64,000 nucleotides of DNA from Deinococcus sp. (GCF_018260405.1 NZ_JAGLBG010000002.1:256-64255), one strand, 5' to 3'; counted from the first letter of the stretch, positions 45,795 through 54,813 are shown. Program-made: numbers and translations. The notes: a model not told the origin generated them from the sequence alone.

Positions 45795-45829
45795 ATACGG
45801 ACTTTGCGGTGTGGAGCCGCAGTCCGTAT
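45795..45829. repeat. Palindromic unit with AGTCCGTAT arms
   Basis: ATACGGACT (45795-45803) pairs with AGTCCGTAT (45821-45829), with an inner GCGG/CCGC pair, to give a stable hairpin. The AGTCCGTAT core (family D) recurs in many spacers of the window. Confidence 0.75.
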
Positions 45830-45895
45830 CAGGACAGGGAAAACCTGAAATGGGCCGTGTGATACGCACTGCCCTTTGTTTCGTTAAAACCCGCG

Positions 45896-47349
45896 GTATC
45901 TGATTAGCGGCTGAGGCTGGCCAAGACCTCAACAGGGTCTTGACCGCGCAGGCGGGCAGTCTCTACGACCGACTTGATTCGCATGTGTGCTTCTGCGCCC
46001 CGTTTGTTCTTGCTGCACTGGGAGACTTTGCGGGTGATGACCACCCGCCGCAATTGCCGCTCTGCGGCATTGTTCGTCGGTGGAATCTCCGGTTTTTCCA
46101 GAAAGTGCAACAATCGTCCTTTCTCCTGTTGCTTCCATAACCCTGCTCTGAGACGCTCACTTTCCGGGGTTCGGAGATCTGTTCGGCTCAGCAGACGGTG
46201 AATTCGCCCCTTCACCAATCTCCCTCGATATCGAAACTGCCGCTCTGTCGTCTTCCCCTGTTGAAAGTCCCGATGGACTTTCAGTGCGTCCTGCACGTTC
46301 TCCTTCAGTCTCATCAGGTAAGCCAGTCCCTGTCCGGCCCGTCCTTTCACCTGAGCCGCGACATCACTGATGTTGCGAACGACGTGCGCCAGGCACTTCT
46401 GCTGACTCATCCCTGCGAACTGCTTTGCGTCGTACACGCTGTAACGGTCGCACACCAGCGTTCCCTGAAACTCGTCTCCCAACACGGCTCGCAATTCAGC
46501 GGACGTATGCTGCGGATTCACCTTGAACAGCGCCACATCTGTACTCCGGTAGGCCCCGACCCATGCCTGTTCACCACCGATGCGCCAACCCGTGTCGTCA
46601 TGATGGATATAGCCCGCCTGCCGGAGTTGCTTCTCCAGTTCCAGCACATGATTCGCCAGTGGACTTCCATCCCCAGCAAGCCGCGATGCGGCTTGACTGA
46701 TCGCACTCTGGGTCAACCGCAGACCCAGGAGCAGCTCCAAAACGCGGGGCAGTTTCCGCTCTGACACCGCCACTTCATGCCGGATGGTGTGGATGGTCGC
46801 TTCCAAGCGAGGCCCGATCCGGTGAGCGGTCGCACCCCACTGGCCCGCTTGCAGGTCAGGATGCTCCCCACGAATCTTCTTGCCGCACTTTGGACAAAGA
46901 ACAATGGGGACGTTGTAAACGGTCACTTCAACGCGGGGCAGGACAGGCAACTCCGTCACGCTGGCCTTTTCGAAGTGGCTCAAGGTCAACTCGCCGGTGA
47001 AGTTGCAGGCTGGACAAAGGTTGGGAAGCTCGACATCGACCTCGTTCGTCACGAAGTCTGGAGCGTCCTTACGGGTGAACTGACCCTGTCCGGATTTTCG
47101 ACCAGGTTTCTGAGGAGCGACGTACTTATTTTTCTTGCGCTCCAGGTCACTGATGCGCTTCTTTAGCCGGGTGTTCTCTTCGCGGAGCGCCTTGTTCTCG
47201 GCTTCCAGTTCCTGAACCCGCTGGGTGAGCTGCTGAACTTGAGACTGGAGTTGGCGGATCGTGTCCATCAGTTCTGTGACCGTTGGCGTCTCCGTCATGC
47301 CCTCAGCATACCTGCTTCAGTGCTAGGGGGAGGGCCGCTAATCAGATAC
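45896..47349 (-). mobile_element. Intact IS66-family insertion sequence, 1454 bp
   Basis: The ends are a perfect 16-bp inverted repeat GTATCTGATTAGCGGC (45896-45911 and complement at 47334-47349). They are flanked by an exact 8-bp direct repeat AACCCGCG (45888-45895 and 47350-47357), the length known for IS66 elements. It carries only the TnpC-type transposase, without tnpA/tnpB, as in the single-ORF subgroup. It separates the PAP2 gene from ppx. Perfect ends point to a recent insertion. Confidence 0.95.
45904..47298 (-). CDS. IS66-family transposase (TnpC type)
   Basis: The 464-residue protein begins with a coiled coil (residues 8-56, leucine-rich), then a zinc-finger pair CPAC (95-98) and CPKC (135-138), then a DDE core: Asp in IHHDDTGWRI (234/235), Asp284 in LVCDRYSVYDA, and Glu in PTNNAAERQLRR. 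Residues expected for the IS66 family are all present. The stop codon lies inside the left inverted repeat region at 45904, so the gene nearly fills the element. Confidence 0.94.
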   Translation of the reverse strand: MTETPTVTELMDTIRQLQSQVQQLTQRVQELEAENKALREENTRLKKRISDLERKKNKYVAPQKPGRKSGQGQFTRKDAPDFVTNEVDVELPNLCPACNFTGELTLSHFEKASVTELPVLPRVEVTVYNVPIVLCPKCGKKIRGEHPDLQAGQWGATAHRIGPRLEATIHTIRHEVAVSERKLPRVLELLLGLRLTQSAISQAASRLAGDGSPLANHVLELEKQLRQAGYIHHDDTGWRIGGEQAWVGAYRSTDVALFKVNPQHTSAELRAVLGDEFQGTLVCDRYSVYDAKQFAGMSQQKCLAHVVRNISDVAAQVKGRAGQGLAYLMRLKENVQDALKVHRDFQQGKTTERQFRYRGRLVKGRIHRLLSRTDLRTPESERLRAGLWKQQEKGRLLHFLEKPEIPPTNNAAERQLRRVVITRKVSQCSKNKRGAEAHMRIKSVVETARLRGQDPVEVLASLSR

Positions 47350-47419
47350 AACCCGCGCATACCGGCCCGCAAGGGCGCCGGGGGGTCAACTCCACGCCCG
47401 AAATCCAGTTGGCCCCCGC

Positions 47420-48931
47420 TCAGGCCCGGAAACTGATCGGCCCGAATTCCTTTTCCCACAGGTCGGCTTTGCTGTGTACGCCCGCCAGGTCTAGGGGCGT
47501 GGTTCCGCTGAGGTGCAGCGTCCAACCGGATTTGTGCTTTTCCAGTCCTTCGATGCGTACGTTGCCGGTATGCGCCCGGTCGAGGCCGTCGGCGACGCGC
47601 AAAATGGCGGCCAGCTGTGACAGCAGGTGACGTTCGGCAGGTGCCAGCGCCATATAGTCGCCGTGAGCCGCTCTGGGCAGGCTGCGGCGGTGGTAACGGG
47701 CGGTCAGCGCAATCAGTTCGATGTCACGTGGGCTGAATCCCCGCAGGCCAGAGTTCCGGATCAGGTAGGCGCTGTGCTTGTGGTGCCCGCTCTGCGAGAC
47801 AATCTGGCCACTTTCATGCAGTGCGGCGGCGGCGGTCAGCAGGCTGCGGGCGTCACCGGGAAAGGCTTCGCCGTGCTGGGTGAGGGCGTCCAGCAGTTGC
47901 CGGGAGAGTTCCGCGACCTGCTGGGCGTGCGCCAGATTGACGCCGTAGCGCTCGGCGGTCGCCAGTACGCTGCGCTGCCGGGGGCTGAGGCCGCTGCTAA
48001 AGGATTCAAAGCGTGAGAGTTCCTCGGTCAGCATCCCCTCGCGCAGCGCCCCCTCACTGACGGTCAGCTGCACGGCTCCCAGCAGCTCCAGGGCGCTGCA
48101 CAGCACGGTCAGCCCCGCAACGATGGTGTCGAGGCGCCTTTCGAGGCCGCGTATCCTGGGCCGCAGCGCCGGTTTGGTTCGCACGACCCGGTGCAAAAGT
48201 CCCTGAAGGTCGGCGAGGGTAAAGCGTACCCCGTTGATGCTCTGGGTACTTTCACCGCGTGCGGCGGCAATGGCTTGGGCGGCCGCTTCGGCGGTGCCGC
48301 TGGACAGAAAAAAGTTAATCTGTTCTTGTCCCCGCGCTGTTCCCCGGAACTGCGGCAGGTAGGGCGTAAGCTGCTGCTCGACCGCCGAGCGCAGCGCCTG
48401 GAGTTCGCTACTGTGCCCTACCCCGCCCGGAACGTAATGCCGGGTCATGCGAATGCTGCCCAGCGGCAGGCTCAGCACGTCACGCGCCTGCTGCTCGTCG
48501 CCGCGTACCAGTTCCAGGCTGCCGCCCCCCAGGTCGAGCAGCACGTTGTCCGGCCCCAACTCCACACTGTGCGCGACCCCCAAGTAGGTCAGTTCGCCCT
48601 CGCGCTCGCCGCTGATAATCGCCGGGTAGATGCCGGTGCGCTCCAGCATCCGCTGCGCGACCTCGGTGCCGTTGGGGGCTTCACGCAGGGCGCTGGTCGC
48701 GTACACCCGCACGTCCCCGACGCCCGCCCCACGGGCCAGTTCGCGGAAATGAGTCAGTGCCGAGGCCAGCCGGTCCTCGCCCTCGGGGGTCAGGTTGCCC
48801 CCGGCGTCCAGGCACTCACCCAGCCGGGTGCGGTCCTTGAGCGAGTCGAGCACGCGGTAACTGCCTTCTTGCGCTTCAGCGATCAGCAGATGACTCGAAT
48901 TTGTTCCCACATCGGCGACGGCGACCCTCAT
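47420..48931 (-). CDS. ppx: Exopolyphosphatase / guanosine pentaphosphatase Ppx
   Basis: Ppx removes terminal phosphates from polyphosphate, and relatives hydrolyse pppGpp. The 503-residue product has the ASKHA phosphate-binding blocks VADVGTNSSHLLI, YATSALREAPNG, IISGEREGELTYLGV and LLDLGGGSLELV. A C-terminal HD-like helical domain follows (LLTAAAALHESGQIVSQSGHHKHSAYLIRNS). It stands alone on the minus strand between the IS66 element and a CobW-type gene; no polyphosphate kinase is in the window. Confidence 0.92.
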   Translation of the reverse strand: MRVAVADVGTNSSHLLIAEAQEGSYRVLDSLKDRTRLGECLDAGGNLTPEGEDRLASALTHFRELARGAGVGDVRVYATSALREAPNGTEVAQRMLERTGIYPAIISGEREGELTYLGVAHSVELGPDNVLLDLGGGSLELVRGDEQQARDVLSLPLGSIRMTRHYVPGGVGHSSELQALRSAVEQQLTPYLPQFRGTARGQEQINFFLSSGTAEAAAQAIAAARGESTQSINGVRFTLADLQGLLHRVVRTKPALRPRIRGLERRLDTIVAGLTVLCSALELLGAVQLTVSEGALREGMLTEELSRFESFSSGLSPRQRSVLATAERYGVNLAHAQQVAELSRQLLDALTQHGEAFPGDARSLLTAAAALHESGQIVSQSGHHKHSAYLIRNSGLRGFSPRDIELIALTARYHRRSLPRAAHGDYMALAPAERHLLSQLAAILRVADGLDRAHTGNVRIEGLEKHKSGWTLHLSGTTPLDLAGVHSKADLWEKEFGPISFRA

Positions 48932-49048
48932 GGCCTTTAGGATAGCGGTTTGGGGCGGGGGATCAGGCCCGGCTTATAGGGGAATGGCTGCGCCTGATGC
49001 AGAACCAAGGCTGACGGCGGCCTCATGCAGCGCAGCACCCGTGAAGGG

Positions 49049-49135
49049 GCCTGCCCGCTTCTTGAGCAGAACGGCACCCATGAAGGGGCCTGCTCGCCCC
49101 CCACTGCGGGCAAAATTGAGCGCAGTCCGTAGTAG
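49049..49135. repeat. Family C copy and family D motif
   Basis: 49049-49096 is the inverted partner of the unit at 5950-5998 (complement GTGCCGTTCTGCTCAAGAAG...). It is followed by AAAATTGAGCGCAGTCCGTA, a family D motif. The spacer also has a partial end (GACTTTTGCAAAGAGG near 49175-49190) of the 41687 element. Confidence 0.65.
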
Positions 49136-49195
49136 ACCCTTATGCTTTTAGACCCCTAGACCGTCTGCACTGCCGACTTTTGCAAAGAGGGCTAT

Positions 49196-50290
49196 TCAGT
49201 GCCATGCCTCGCCGGGCAGCGCCTTTTGCAGAGCCTCGATCACCTTTTTACGGCTGATGTGGTAGCCGATAAAAATCAGTTCGTTGGGTGCGCCCGCCTG
49301 GGGCGTGGCCGGGGTCGTCTCGACCCGCGAGCGTACCGCCTGCACCGCGTACCGCCCGCCCGAATCGTCGCTGACGAAGCCCTTGACCCGCAGCACCGGG
49401 AACACCCGGGCCACGTTTTGCACGGTGCGTACCAGTTCAGACAGGTTCTGCGCCGCGTCGCTGGTCAGGCGGAAGGACTGCCAGCCCGGATCGTGCTCGT
49501 GAAAGTGCTGGTGGGTGCTCATGCTGTGCAGGTGGGCGTCGAGGTCGCCGTGCGAGTGCCCGTCGAGCGTGGTGTGGTCATGCAACGGCTGAGCCAGGTC
49601 GCCGGGTGCGCCGCTGACCGGGGCCTGATGCGTGACGCTGCGGCGGCTGCCGTGCAGGTTGAGGCCCAGCGTGAGCTGCGTATCGAGCACCGCGCCATAT
49701 GCCAGTTCCAGGAACCGCACGCGGGGAGCGCGGTAACGCACGTCGGCCTCGGCTTGCAGCAGGTCGCCCTCGCCCAGGTCGTCGATCTTGTTGAGCACCG
49801 CCACGTCGGCATATTCCAGCTGGGCATCGAACACGCGGGCGGCGGCCTCGTCGCGCTCGGCCCCGAAGTCGCCCGCCAGCAGCAGCGGCGTATCGACCAC
49901 GACCAGCGTGGCGTCGAGCAGAAAGTCATCGGCGAACTCGGGGCTTTCGAGTGTGACCATCACGGCAGTCGGCACGGCGAGGCCGCTCGTCTCGATCAGG
50001 ACATGGTCGAAGGTGTGCCGCCGCGCCGCGAGCGCCCGCAGCGTGCGGGTAAAGTCGTCGCCCTCGCCGCCGTAGGCCAGCAGGCCGCCATGAACGTCGT
50101 GCAGTTCGACGCCCTGCTCGCGCACGTCGAGCAGCGGGCCGTCGATGCTAACCTCGCCGAATTCGTTGACGATCACCGCCAGCGTGCGGTCGTGGGTCTG
50201 GTTGAGCAGGTTTTGCAGCAGCGTGGTTTTTCCGCTGCCCAGAAAACCGGTGACGATGGTAACGGGCGTTTTAAGGTGATGCTGGGTCAT
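49196..50290 (-). CDS. CobW-type P-loop GTPase without CxCC motif
   Basis: This 364-residue COG0523-type GTPase is a candidate metallochaperone or corrin-synthesis factor. It has Walker A GFLGSGKTT (residues 15-23), NEFGEVSIDGPLL, HVLIETSGLAVPTAVM and the NKIDDL specificity motif. The usual metal-binding CxCC of the family, normally in the ELxNGCxCC segment, is absent: that place reads VELHDVHGGLLAYGG (about 61-75). Instead a His/Asp-rich tract (HDHTTLDGHSHGD... HQHFHEHD) lies mid-protein, a likely metal-binding zone. It sits just after the cbi operon on the same strand, so a link to cobalt supply is plausible. Confidence 0.85.
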   Translation of the reverse strand: MTQHHLKTPVTIVTGFLGSGKTTLLQNLLNQTHDRTLAVIVNEFGEVSIDGPLLDVREQGVELHDVHGGLLAYGGEGDDFTRTLRALAARRHTFDHVLIETSGLAVPTAVMVTLESPEFADDFLLDATLVVVDTPLLLAGDFGAERDEAAARVFDAQLEYADVAVLNKIDDLGEGDLLQAEADVRYRAPRVRFLELAYGAVLDTQLTLGLNLHGSRRSVTHQAPVSGAPGDLAQPLHDHTTLDGHSHGDLDAHLHSMSTHQHFHEHDPGWQSFRLTSDAAQNLSELVRTVQNVARVFPVLRVKGFVSDDSGGRYAVQAVRSRVETTPATPQAGAPNELIFIGYHISRKKVIEALQKALPGEAWH

Positions 50291-50341
50291 GGTCAGGTTC
50301 CTTTACTGCTTCCCGTGTGAAAGTCGCGGAGCAACCGGGTT

Positions 50342-50481
50342 TAGAGCATTTTGCAAAAAGATGGCGGCTCTTTTTACCCTCTTTTTGCCGAGTGGAACGA
50401 GTGAAACAGAAAGGGCGGGACGTAGAATAAAGGGGGCGGCGGTGTGTGTCCGACGTGCCCATCATTCGGAGAACTGCTCTA
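50342..50481 (+). repeat. MITE family 1, full-length copy
   Basis: The 140-bp element from TAGAGCATTTTGC to GAACTGCTCTA lies upstream of the CobW-type gene. The rest of the 50291-50703 spacer holds family C/D fragments (AAGGGGCCTGCCCGC near 50554, AATTGAGCGGAATCTGTATA near 50583) and no gene. Confidence 0.88.
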
Positions 50482-50703
50482 ATCCACATTCCGAATGAAT
50501 CTGGTTATTTTGGAACAACTACTCAGCGCATAAATGGGGGGAATGAGACAGGAAGGGGCCTGCCCGCGCCCCAATTGCACCAGAATTGAGCGGAATCTGT
50601 ATAAGGGCAAGAGTCTCGCTGAAGAAGGACAGTCATCCTCTCTGCTTCCTGTAAAGGCCGAAATCCCCCCTGTTCCCGCCGGAAATTACCAGACGCCTGA
50701 AGT

Positions 50704-52257
50704 CTAAGCGAGAGCTTGAAGGGCAGTCTGTACAGCGCTGAACTCACTCAGCGCCCCGGGCAGCGGCGCGGGCCGACGAATAACGATGAGCGGTATGCCC
50801 AGCTCGCGGGCGGCCCCGATCTTGGCTCCCAGGCCCCCGGCCTCGCCGCTGTCCTTGGTCACGACGGCGCCGATGTTCCAGGCCCGCCACTGCGCGACGT
50901 TGAACTCGCGTGAGAACGGCCCCACGGCGGCGCAGAGGTGATCGGGTTTTATGCCCAGTTCAAGCGCCTGCTCGATGACTTTGGGCTGAGGCGTCAGGCG
51001 CACGAACACCTCGGCGCTGGGAGCCTCCCGCAGGAAAGTGCCCAGATCTTTACTCCCGGTTGCCAGAAAGACCCGGCCATAACGCGGCGCGGCCTGCGCC
51101 GCCGCTTGCATGTCGTCTACCAGTTCCAGGCCGCTTAGATCGTCCGGCAGACTGCCGGGGCGCTCGTAGCGCAAGTAGGGCAGGCCCAGTTCGGTGCTCA
51201 GGTCGCGCAGCTGCGCGGTGATGGCCTGGGCGTAGGGGTGGGTGGCGTCCACCACCGCTCTGGCCCCGACGAGGGCGCGGCGGCGGGCTTCGGCTCCGGC
51301 GGGGCCGCTGTACTGGCGTAGGTTAGGGTGCTGCGGGGCCAGGGCCGCGCCCAGTTCGGTGGCGGCGCTCAGCACAACTTGTTCTCCGGTTTCGGCCAGT
51401 TGCCGGGCCAGCGCGTTGCCGTCGCCCGTGCCGCTGAAGACCCACACGGCGTTTTCGGGGGCGGCAAAGGCGGAGGGCTGGCTGGCCTGAGCGGTCTGAG
51501 CGTCCTGCTCCGGTGCTTCCTGCTGCCAGTCGTTGTAGCCGCGTGGGGTGTACATCCAGCGGCCCTTCGTCGCCGTAAAGCGGTTGCCGATGACGATGGT
51601 AGTCAGCATGTCGAATTTCTGGTTCAGCAGCTCGCCCAGCGTCGTCACCCGCACGTCCTGATCCTCGCGGTAAGCATTGCGAACCACGCCGCAGACCGTC
51701 TCCGGTTCCTTGTGTTCCAGCATTAGCCGCAGCACGCGGTACACCCCTTCCTGGCGTGCCCGGCTCTGCACGTTATACAGCACGCAGGCGAGGTCGGCCT
51801 GGGCAATGTGGGTGGCCCGGTGCTCGATCCACTCCCAGGGGCACAACAGGTCGGACAGGCTCAGGGTGGCGAAATCGTGCGTCAGCGGCGACCCCAGCAG
51901 TGAGGCGCAGGCCGTGGCGGAAGTGATGCCGGGAATGACCTCGACCCCGAAGTCCGGCTGCTCGGGCAGGTCCTCGAACACCAGTCCCGCCATCGCGTAG
52001 ATGCCGATGTCCCCACTGCTGACCAGCGCCACGCGCTTGCCTTCCCGCGCCTTTTGAATGGCGAGTTCGGCGCGGTATTTTTCCTGCGTCAGCGGGGGTG
52101 TCAGCAGTTCCTGGGTAGTCAGCAGGGGCCGTACCCAGGTCAGGTAGAGGTCGTAGGCCACGATCACCTCGGCTTCCTGTAAGGCCCGCCGCGCCCGTTC
52201 GGGCACCAGTTCCAGCGTGCCGGGGCCGACCGACACCAGACTGAGTTTTCCTTTCAT
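50704..52257 (-). CDS. cbiHJ: CbiH-CbiJ fusion: precorrin-3B C17-methyltransferase and precorrin-6A reductase
   Basis: The 517-residue product joins two corrin enzymes. Residues 1-250 are CbiH/CobJ: LSLVSVGPGTLELVPERARRAL, VALVSSGDIGIYAMAGLV, VEVIPGITSATACASLLGSPL and TTIVIGN. After a Gln/Ala/Pro-rich linker, residues 270-517 are CbiJ/CobK: WVFSGTGDGNALARQLAETGE, VVDATHPYAQAITAQL, GRVFLATGSKDLGTFL and VVTKDSGEAGGLGAKIGAA. The first enzyme contracts the ring and the second reduces precorrin-6A. I use ATG at 52257, overlapping cbiG by 4 nt. Last gene of the operon. Confidence 0.93.
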   Translation of the reverse strand: MKGKLSLVSVGPGTLELVPERARRALQEAEVIVAYDLYLTWVRPLLTTQELLTPPLTQEKYRAELAIQKAREGKRVALVSSGDIGIYAMAGLVFEDLPEQPDFGVEVIPGITSATACASLLGSPLTHDFATLSLSDLLCPWEWIEHRATHIAQADLACVLYNVQSRARQEGVYRVLRLMLEHKEPETVCGVVRNAYREDQDVRVTTLGELLNQKFDMLTTIVIGNRFTATKGRWMYTPRGYNDWQQEAPEQDAQTAQASQPSAFAAPENAVWVFSGTGDGNALARQLAETGEQVVLSAATELGAALAPQHPNLRQYSGPAGAEARRRALVGARAVVDATHPYAQAITAQLRDLSTELGLPYLRYERPGSLPDDLSGLELVDDMQAAAQAAPRYGRVFLATGSKDLGTFLREAPSAEVFVRLTPQPKVIEQALELGIKPDHLCAAVGPFSREFNVAQWRAWNIGAVVTKDSGEAGGLGAKIGAARELGIPLIVIRRPAPLPGALSEFSAVQTALQALA

Positions 52258-53018
52258 GGTTGCCACCTTTCATCTTCGGCGCGGTCTTCAACCACGGCTA
52301 CCGTCACGCCATTCAGGGCCGTTTTGGGAACGATCAGCCGCCCGCGCGGGCTGGCGATCAGGGCGCAGGGTTCGCACACGCCTGGCAGCCCAACACTCTG
52401 CTGCACCCACTCGCTGGCCGCCGTGACCCAGGGCCGCGCCGCGATGTCCTGGGCCGCCACAACGCGCAGCGGCAGGGCGTACTGCTCGCAAAAGGCCAGC
52501 AGGCCCGCTTCATTCGCCTTGAGGTCAACCGTCGCCACCTCACGCACCTCGGTTAAGTTTCTTGCTGCCAGTGCGTGCAGCACGGCGTTTTCGACCTGTT
52601 CCAGACTGACCCCGCGCCGCGCCCCAATGCCCAGCGTCAGCGGTTTGACGGTCTCGGTGGCGGTCGTGATCACCGGCACCGCGCCGGTCAGGCGGGCGAC
52701 CCGGTAGGCCAGCGCGTTGCCGCCGCCCTCGTGCCCGCCCAGCAGCGCCACCGCGAACCGCGCCGCGTCGTCGAGAACGACCACTGCCGGGTCGGTGTGC
52801 TTGCTGCGGGGCAGTCCGGCCACGAAGCGCGTGGCGATGCCCACGGCCCCAATCATGACCCAGGCCCGCACACTGGCGAACGCGGCGCCAAAGGCCCCCC
52901 GCTGCGGCGTGCCCGCTTCCCAGGGGCGAAACAGCGTGCCCCCAAGCCCGCCGGTCAGGTGCTCGGCCAGGGCCAACGTCTCACGTCTTATGGGCCAGAT
53001 ACCCACGGCCTCAGTCAT
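52254..53018 (-). CDS. cbiG: Cobalt-precorrin-5A hydrolase CbiG
   Basis: CbiG opens the lactone and releases acetaldehyde to give cobalt-precorrin-5B in the anaerobic route. The 254-residue protein is shorter than the two-domain forms of about 350. It has ALAEHLTGGLG, the central domain VMIGAVGIATRFVAGLPRSKHTDPAVVVLDD, LLGGHEGGGNALAYRVARLTGAVPVITTATE and the C-terminal module GIGARRGVSLEQVENAVLHAL with EVATVDLKANEAGLLAF. Both ends overlap neighbours by 4 nt. Confidence 0.92.
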   Translation of the reverse strand: MTEAVGIWPIRRETLALAEHLTGGLGGTLFRPWEAGTPQRGAFGAAFASVRAWVMIGAVGIATRFVAGLPRSKHTDPAVVVLDDAARFAVALLGGHEGGGNALAYRVARLTGAVPVITTATETVKPLTLGIGARRGVSLEQVENAVLHALAARNLTEVREVATVDLKANEAGLLAFCEQYALPLRVVAAQDIAARPWVTAASEWVQQSVGLPGVCEPCALIASPRGRLIVPKTALNGVTVAVVEDRAEDERWQP

Positions 53019-54067
53019 TCCGGCTCACTGGCTTCTCCCTTTTCGGCGCGGCGAAAGCGGTGGGCGTAGGCCGGGTCGTACAGGCGGCTGACCTCCTGCA
53101 TGTCGCCGGGGTCGGCCAGCGCGGGGCTGACCAGCAGCATGGTCGTCAGTGCCCACTCGCTCAGCTTTAGCCCCTCGAGCAGCTGCCCCAGCGGCGCGGC
53201 GTGGCGGCGCTCCTCGGGCTGGGTGGCCCGCTGAATTAGCGCGGCGGGCGTTTCGGGGGGGTAGTGTTTCAGCAGTTCGGCAATGTTGGCCTCCAGCTGG
53301 CTCCCCCCCAGGAACACGCACAGGCTGGCCCGGTGCGCCGCCAGACTCGCCAGATTTTCGGCGTCTGGTACGGGGCTGGCCCGGCCCGAGGCGCGGGTCA
53401 GGATAATGGTCTGGGTCACGCCGGGCCGCGTCAGCTCCGCGCCCAAAGTGGCCGCCGACGCCGTGAAGCTGCTTACGCCCGGCACCACGTCGTAATCAAT
53501 CCCCATTTCCCGCAGCGCCCGCATCTGCTCGGCGGTGGCCCCGTAGATCGCCGGGTCGCCGGAATGCACCCGCGCCACCTTCAGGCCCTCGCGCCCGGCC
53601 CGCCTGTACACCGCCACCTGCTCGGTGAGGTTCAGGCCCGCCGTATTCAGTTTTTCGGCGTCCGGGCGGGCGTGTTCCAGCACCGCCTCCGGCACCAGCG
53701 ACCCCGCGTACAGGATAAGGTCGGCCTCTGCCAGCCGCTTAGCGCCCCGCCTGGTGATGAGATCAGGTGCGCCTGGGCCAGCGCCGATGAACGACACGTG
53801 CGCCCCGCTCTCCCGCTTATTGTTCGGACTGGAGACCGGGGCCGTTAAAGGCAGCCCCTGCACTTCATTCAAAAGGCTCCGGGCGGCCTGACGTGAACAT
53901 CCCACCCGTGCGTGAAATTCGGAGTCGAACCAGTGGTCGTGTTCCATATCGTTTGCGTCGGACATCAGCTCAAGAGCATTGAGCAGTCCATTGGAAAGGA
54001 CAGCGAGTTGCTCCGAACTTAACTCGACGACTAGAGTTGATGAATCAGCTTGAGCGATCAGTTTCAA
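53015..54067 (-). CDS. cbiF: Precorrin-4 C11-methyltransferase CbiF with extra N-terminal domain
   Basis: Residues from about 90 on are a complete CbiF/CobM: VSFIGAGPGAPDLITRRGAKRLAEADLILYAGSLV, ARVHSGDPAIYGATAEQM, YDVVPGVSSFTASAATLG, TIILTRASGRASPVPD and SLCVFLGGSQLEANIAELL. In front is an unusual 88-residue stretch (MKLIAQADSSTLVVELSSEQ... EFHARVGCSRQAARSLLNEV) that I cannot assign. The full ORF starts with ATG overlapping the cbiL stop by 4 nt, which supports the long start. An internal GTG at 53797 would give a canonical 260-residue CbiF, so two products or a fusion are possible. Confidence 0.9.
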   Translation of the reverse strand: MKLIAQADSSTLVVELSSEQLAVLSNGLLNALELMSDANDMEHDHWFDSEFHARVGCSRQAARSLLNEVQGLPLTAPVSSPNNKRESGAHVSFIGAGPGAPDLITRRGAKRLAEADLILYAGSLVPEAVLEHARPDAEKLNTAGLNLTEQVAVYRRAGREGLKVARVHSGDPAIYGATAEQMRALREMGIDYDVVPGVSSFTASAATLGAELTRPGVTQTIILTRASGRASPVPDAENLASLAAHRASLCVFLGGSQLEANIAELLKHYPPETPAALIQRATQPEERRHAAPLGQLLEGLKLSEWALTTMLLVSPALADPGDMQEVSRLYDPAYAHRFRRAEKGEASEPE

Positions 54068-54813
54068 GAAAACCTCCGGGGCTTTGTTTTGCGAATAAGC
54101 AGCACGCTGAGATAACCGAGTTGTTCGGCGTCGGGCACACTGGAAAGGGAAGGCAACACCACCTCTCCGCCCAGGCCCAGGCGGTGGGCCAGGGCGCAGT
54201 GTTCGCTGATTCCCAGTTCGCGCAGCACTTCCAGCACGGCGCTAAGGCGCCTGCCAACCTTCATCAGCACGACCACATCGTTGGCGCGGATGTCGGCGGC
54301 CAGCGTGGACACGTCGTCGGGGCAGGGCAAAATCAGCACCCGCTCCTTGCCTTCGCCCAGTGAAAAGCCAGCTCTAGCCGCCGCCGCCGCGTAACTGGTC
54401 ACGCCCGGCAGCACCGTTTGCGGCAGTTCCGGGGCCTCGCGCCGCAGCGCCGCCACCAGATAGCCCAGCGTGCTGTAGGTCATCGCGTCACCGATGGTCA
54501 GGTAAGCGACCCGCTGGCCCTGGCGTCCGAGCGCGGCGATTTCGCGGGCCAGGCCCGCGTAGTGATGGCCTATGCGGGCGTCGTCGCCGTCCATATTGAA
54601 CTCGATTTCGCGCACCCGGCTATGGTCGAAGTCCAGGTCGCGCAGGGCTTCGAGGGCCACCGAAGCCGCCGACACCCGCGAACGCGGCGCATAGATGTGA
54701 TCGGCGTTTTGCAGCGCCTCCAGCGCCGCGACGGGCAATAGCCCCGCAGGCCCCGGCCCCACGCCCAGGCCATAGAAGTGGCCGCTGGCGGTTCTTTTTT
54801 CTGTGTCAGTCAT
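54064..54813 (-). CDS. cbiL: Precorrin-2 C20-methyltransferase CbiL/CobI
   Basis: It methylates C20 of (cobalt-)precorrin-2 with S-adenosylmethionine. The 249-residue tetrapyrrole methylase has FYGLGVGPGPAGLLPVAALEALQNADHIYAPRS, VAYLTIGDAMTYSTLGYLVAAL, VLPGVTSYAAAAARAGFSLGEGKERVLILP and DVVVLMKVGRRLSAVLEVLRELG, matching CobI/CbiL. I start at MTDTEKRTAS (54813), overlapping the cbiD end by 8 nt. Its stop overlaps the cbiF ATG. Confidence 0.92.
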   Translation of the reverse strand: MTDTEKRTASGHFYGLGVGPGPAGLLPVAALEALQNADHIYAPRSRVSAASVALEALRDLDFDHSRVREIEFNMDGDDARIGHHYAGLAREIAALGRQGQRVAYLTIGDAMTYSTLGYLVAALRREAPELPQTVLPGVTSYAAAAARAGFSLGEGKERVLILPCPDDVSTLAADIRANDVVVLMKVGRRLSAVLEVLRELGISEHCALAHRLGLGGEVVLPSLSSVPDAEQLGYLSVLLIRKTKPRRFS

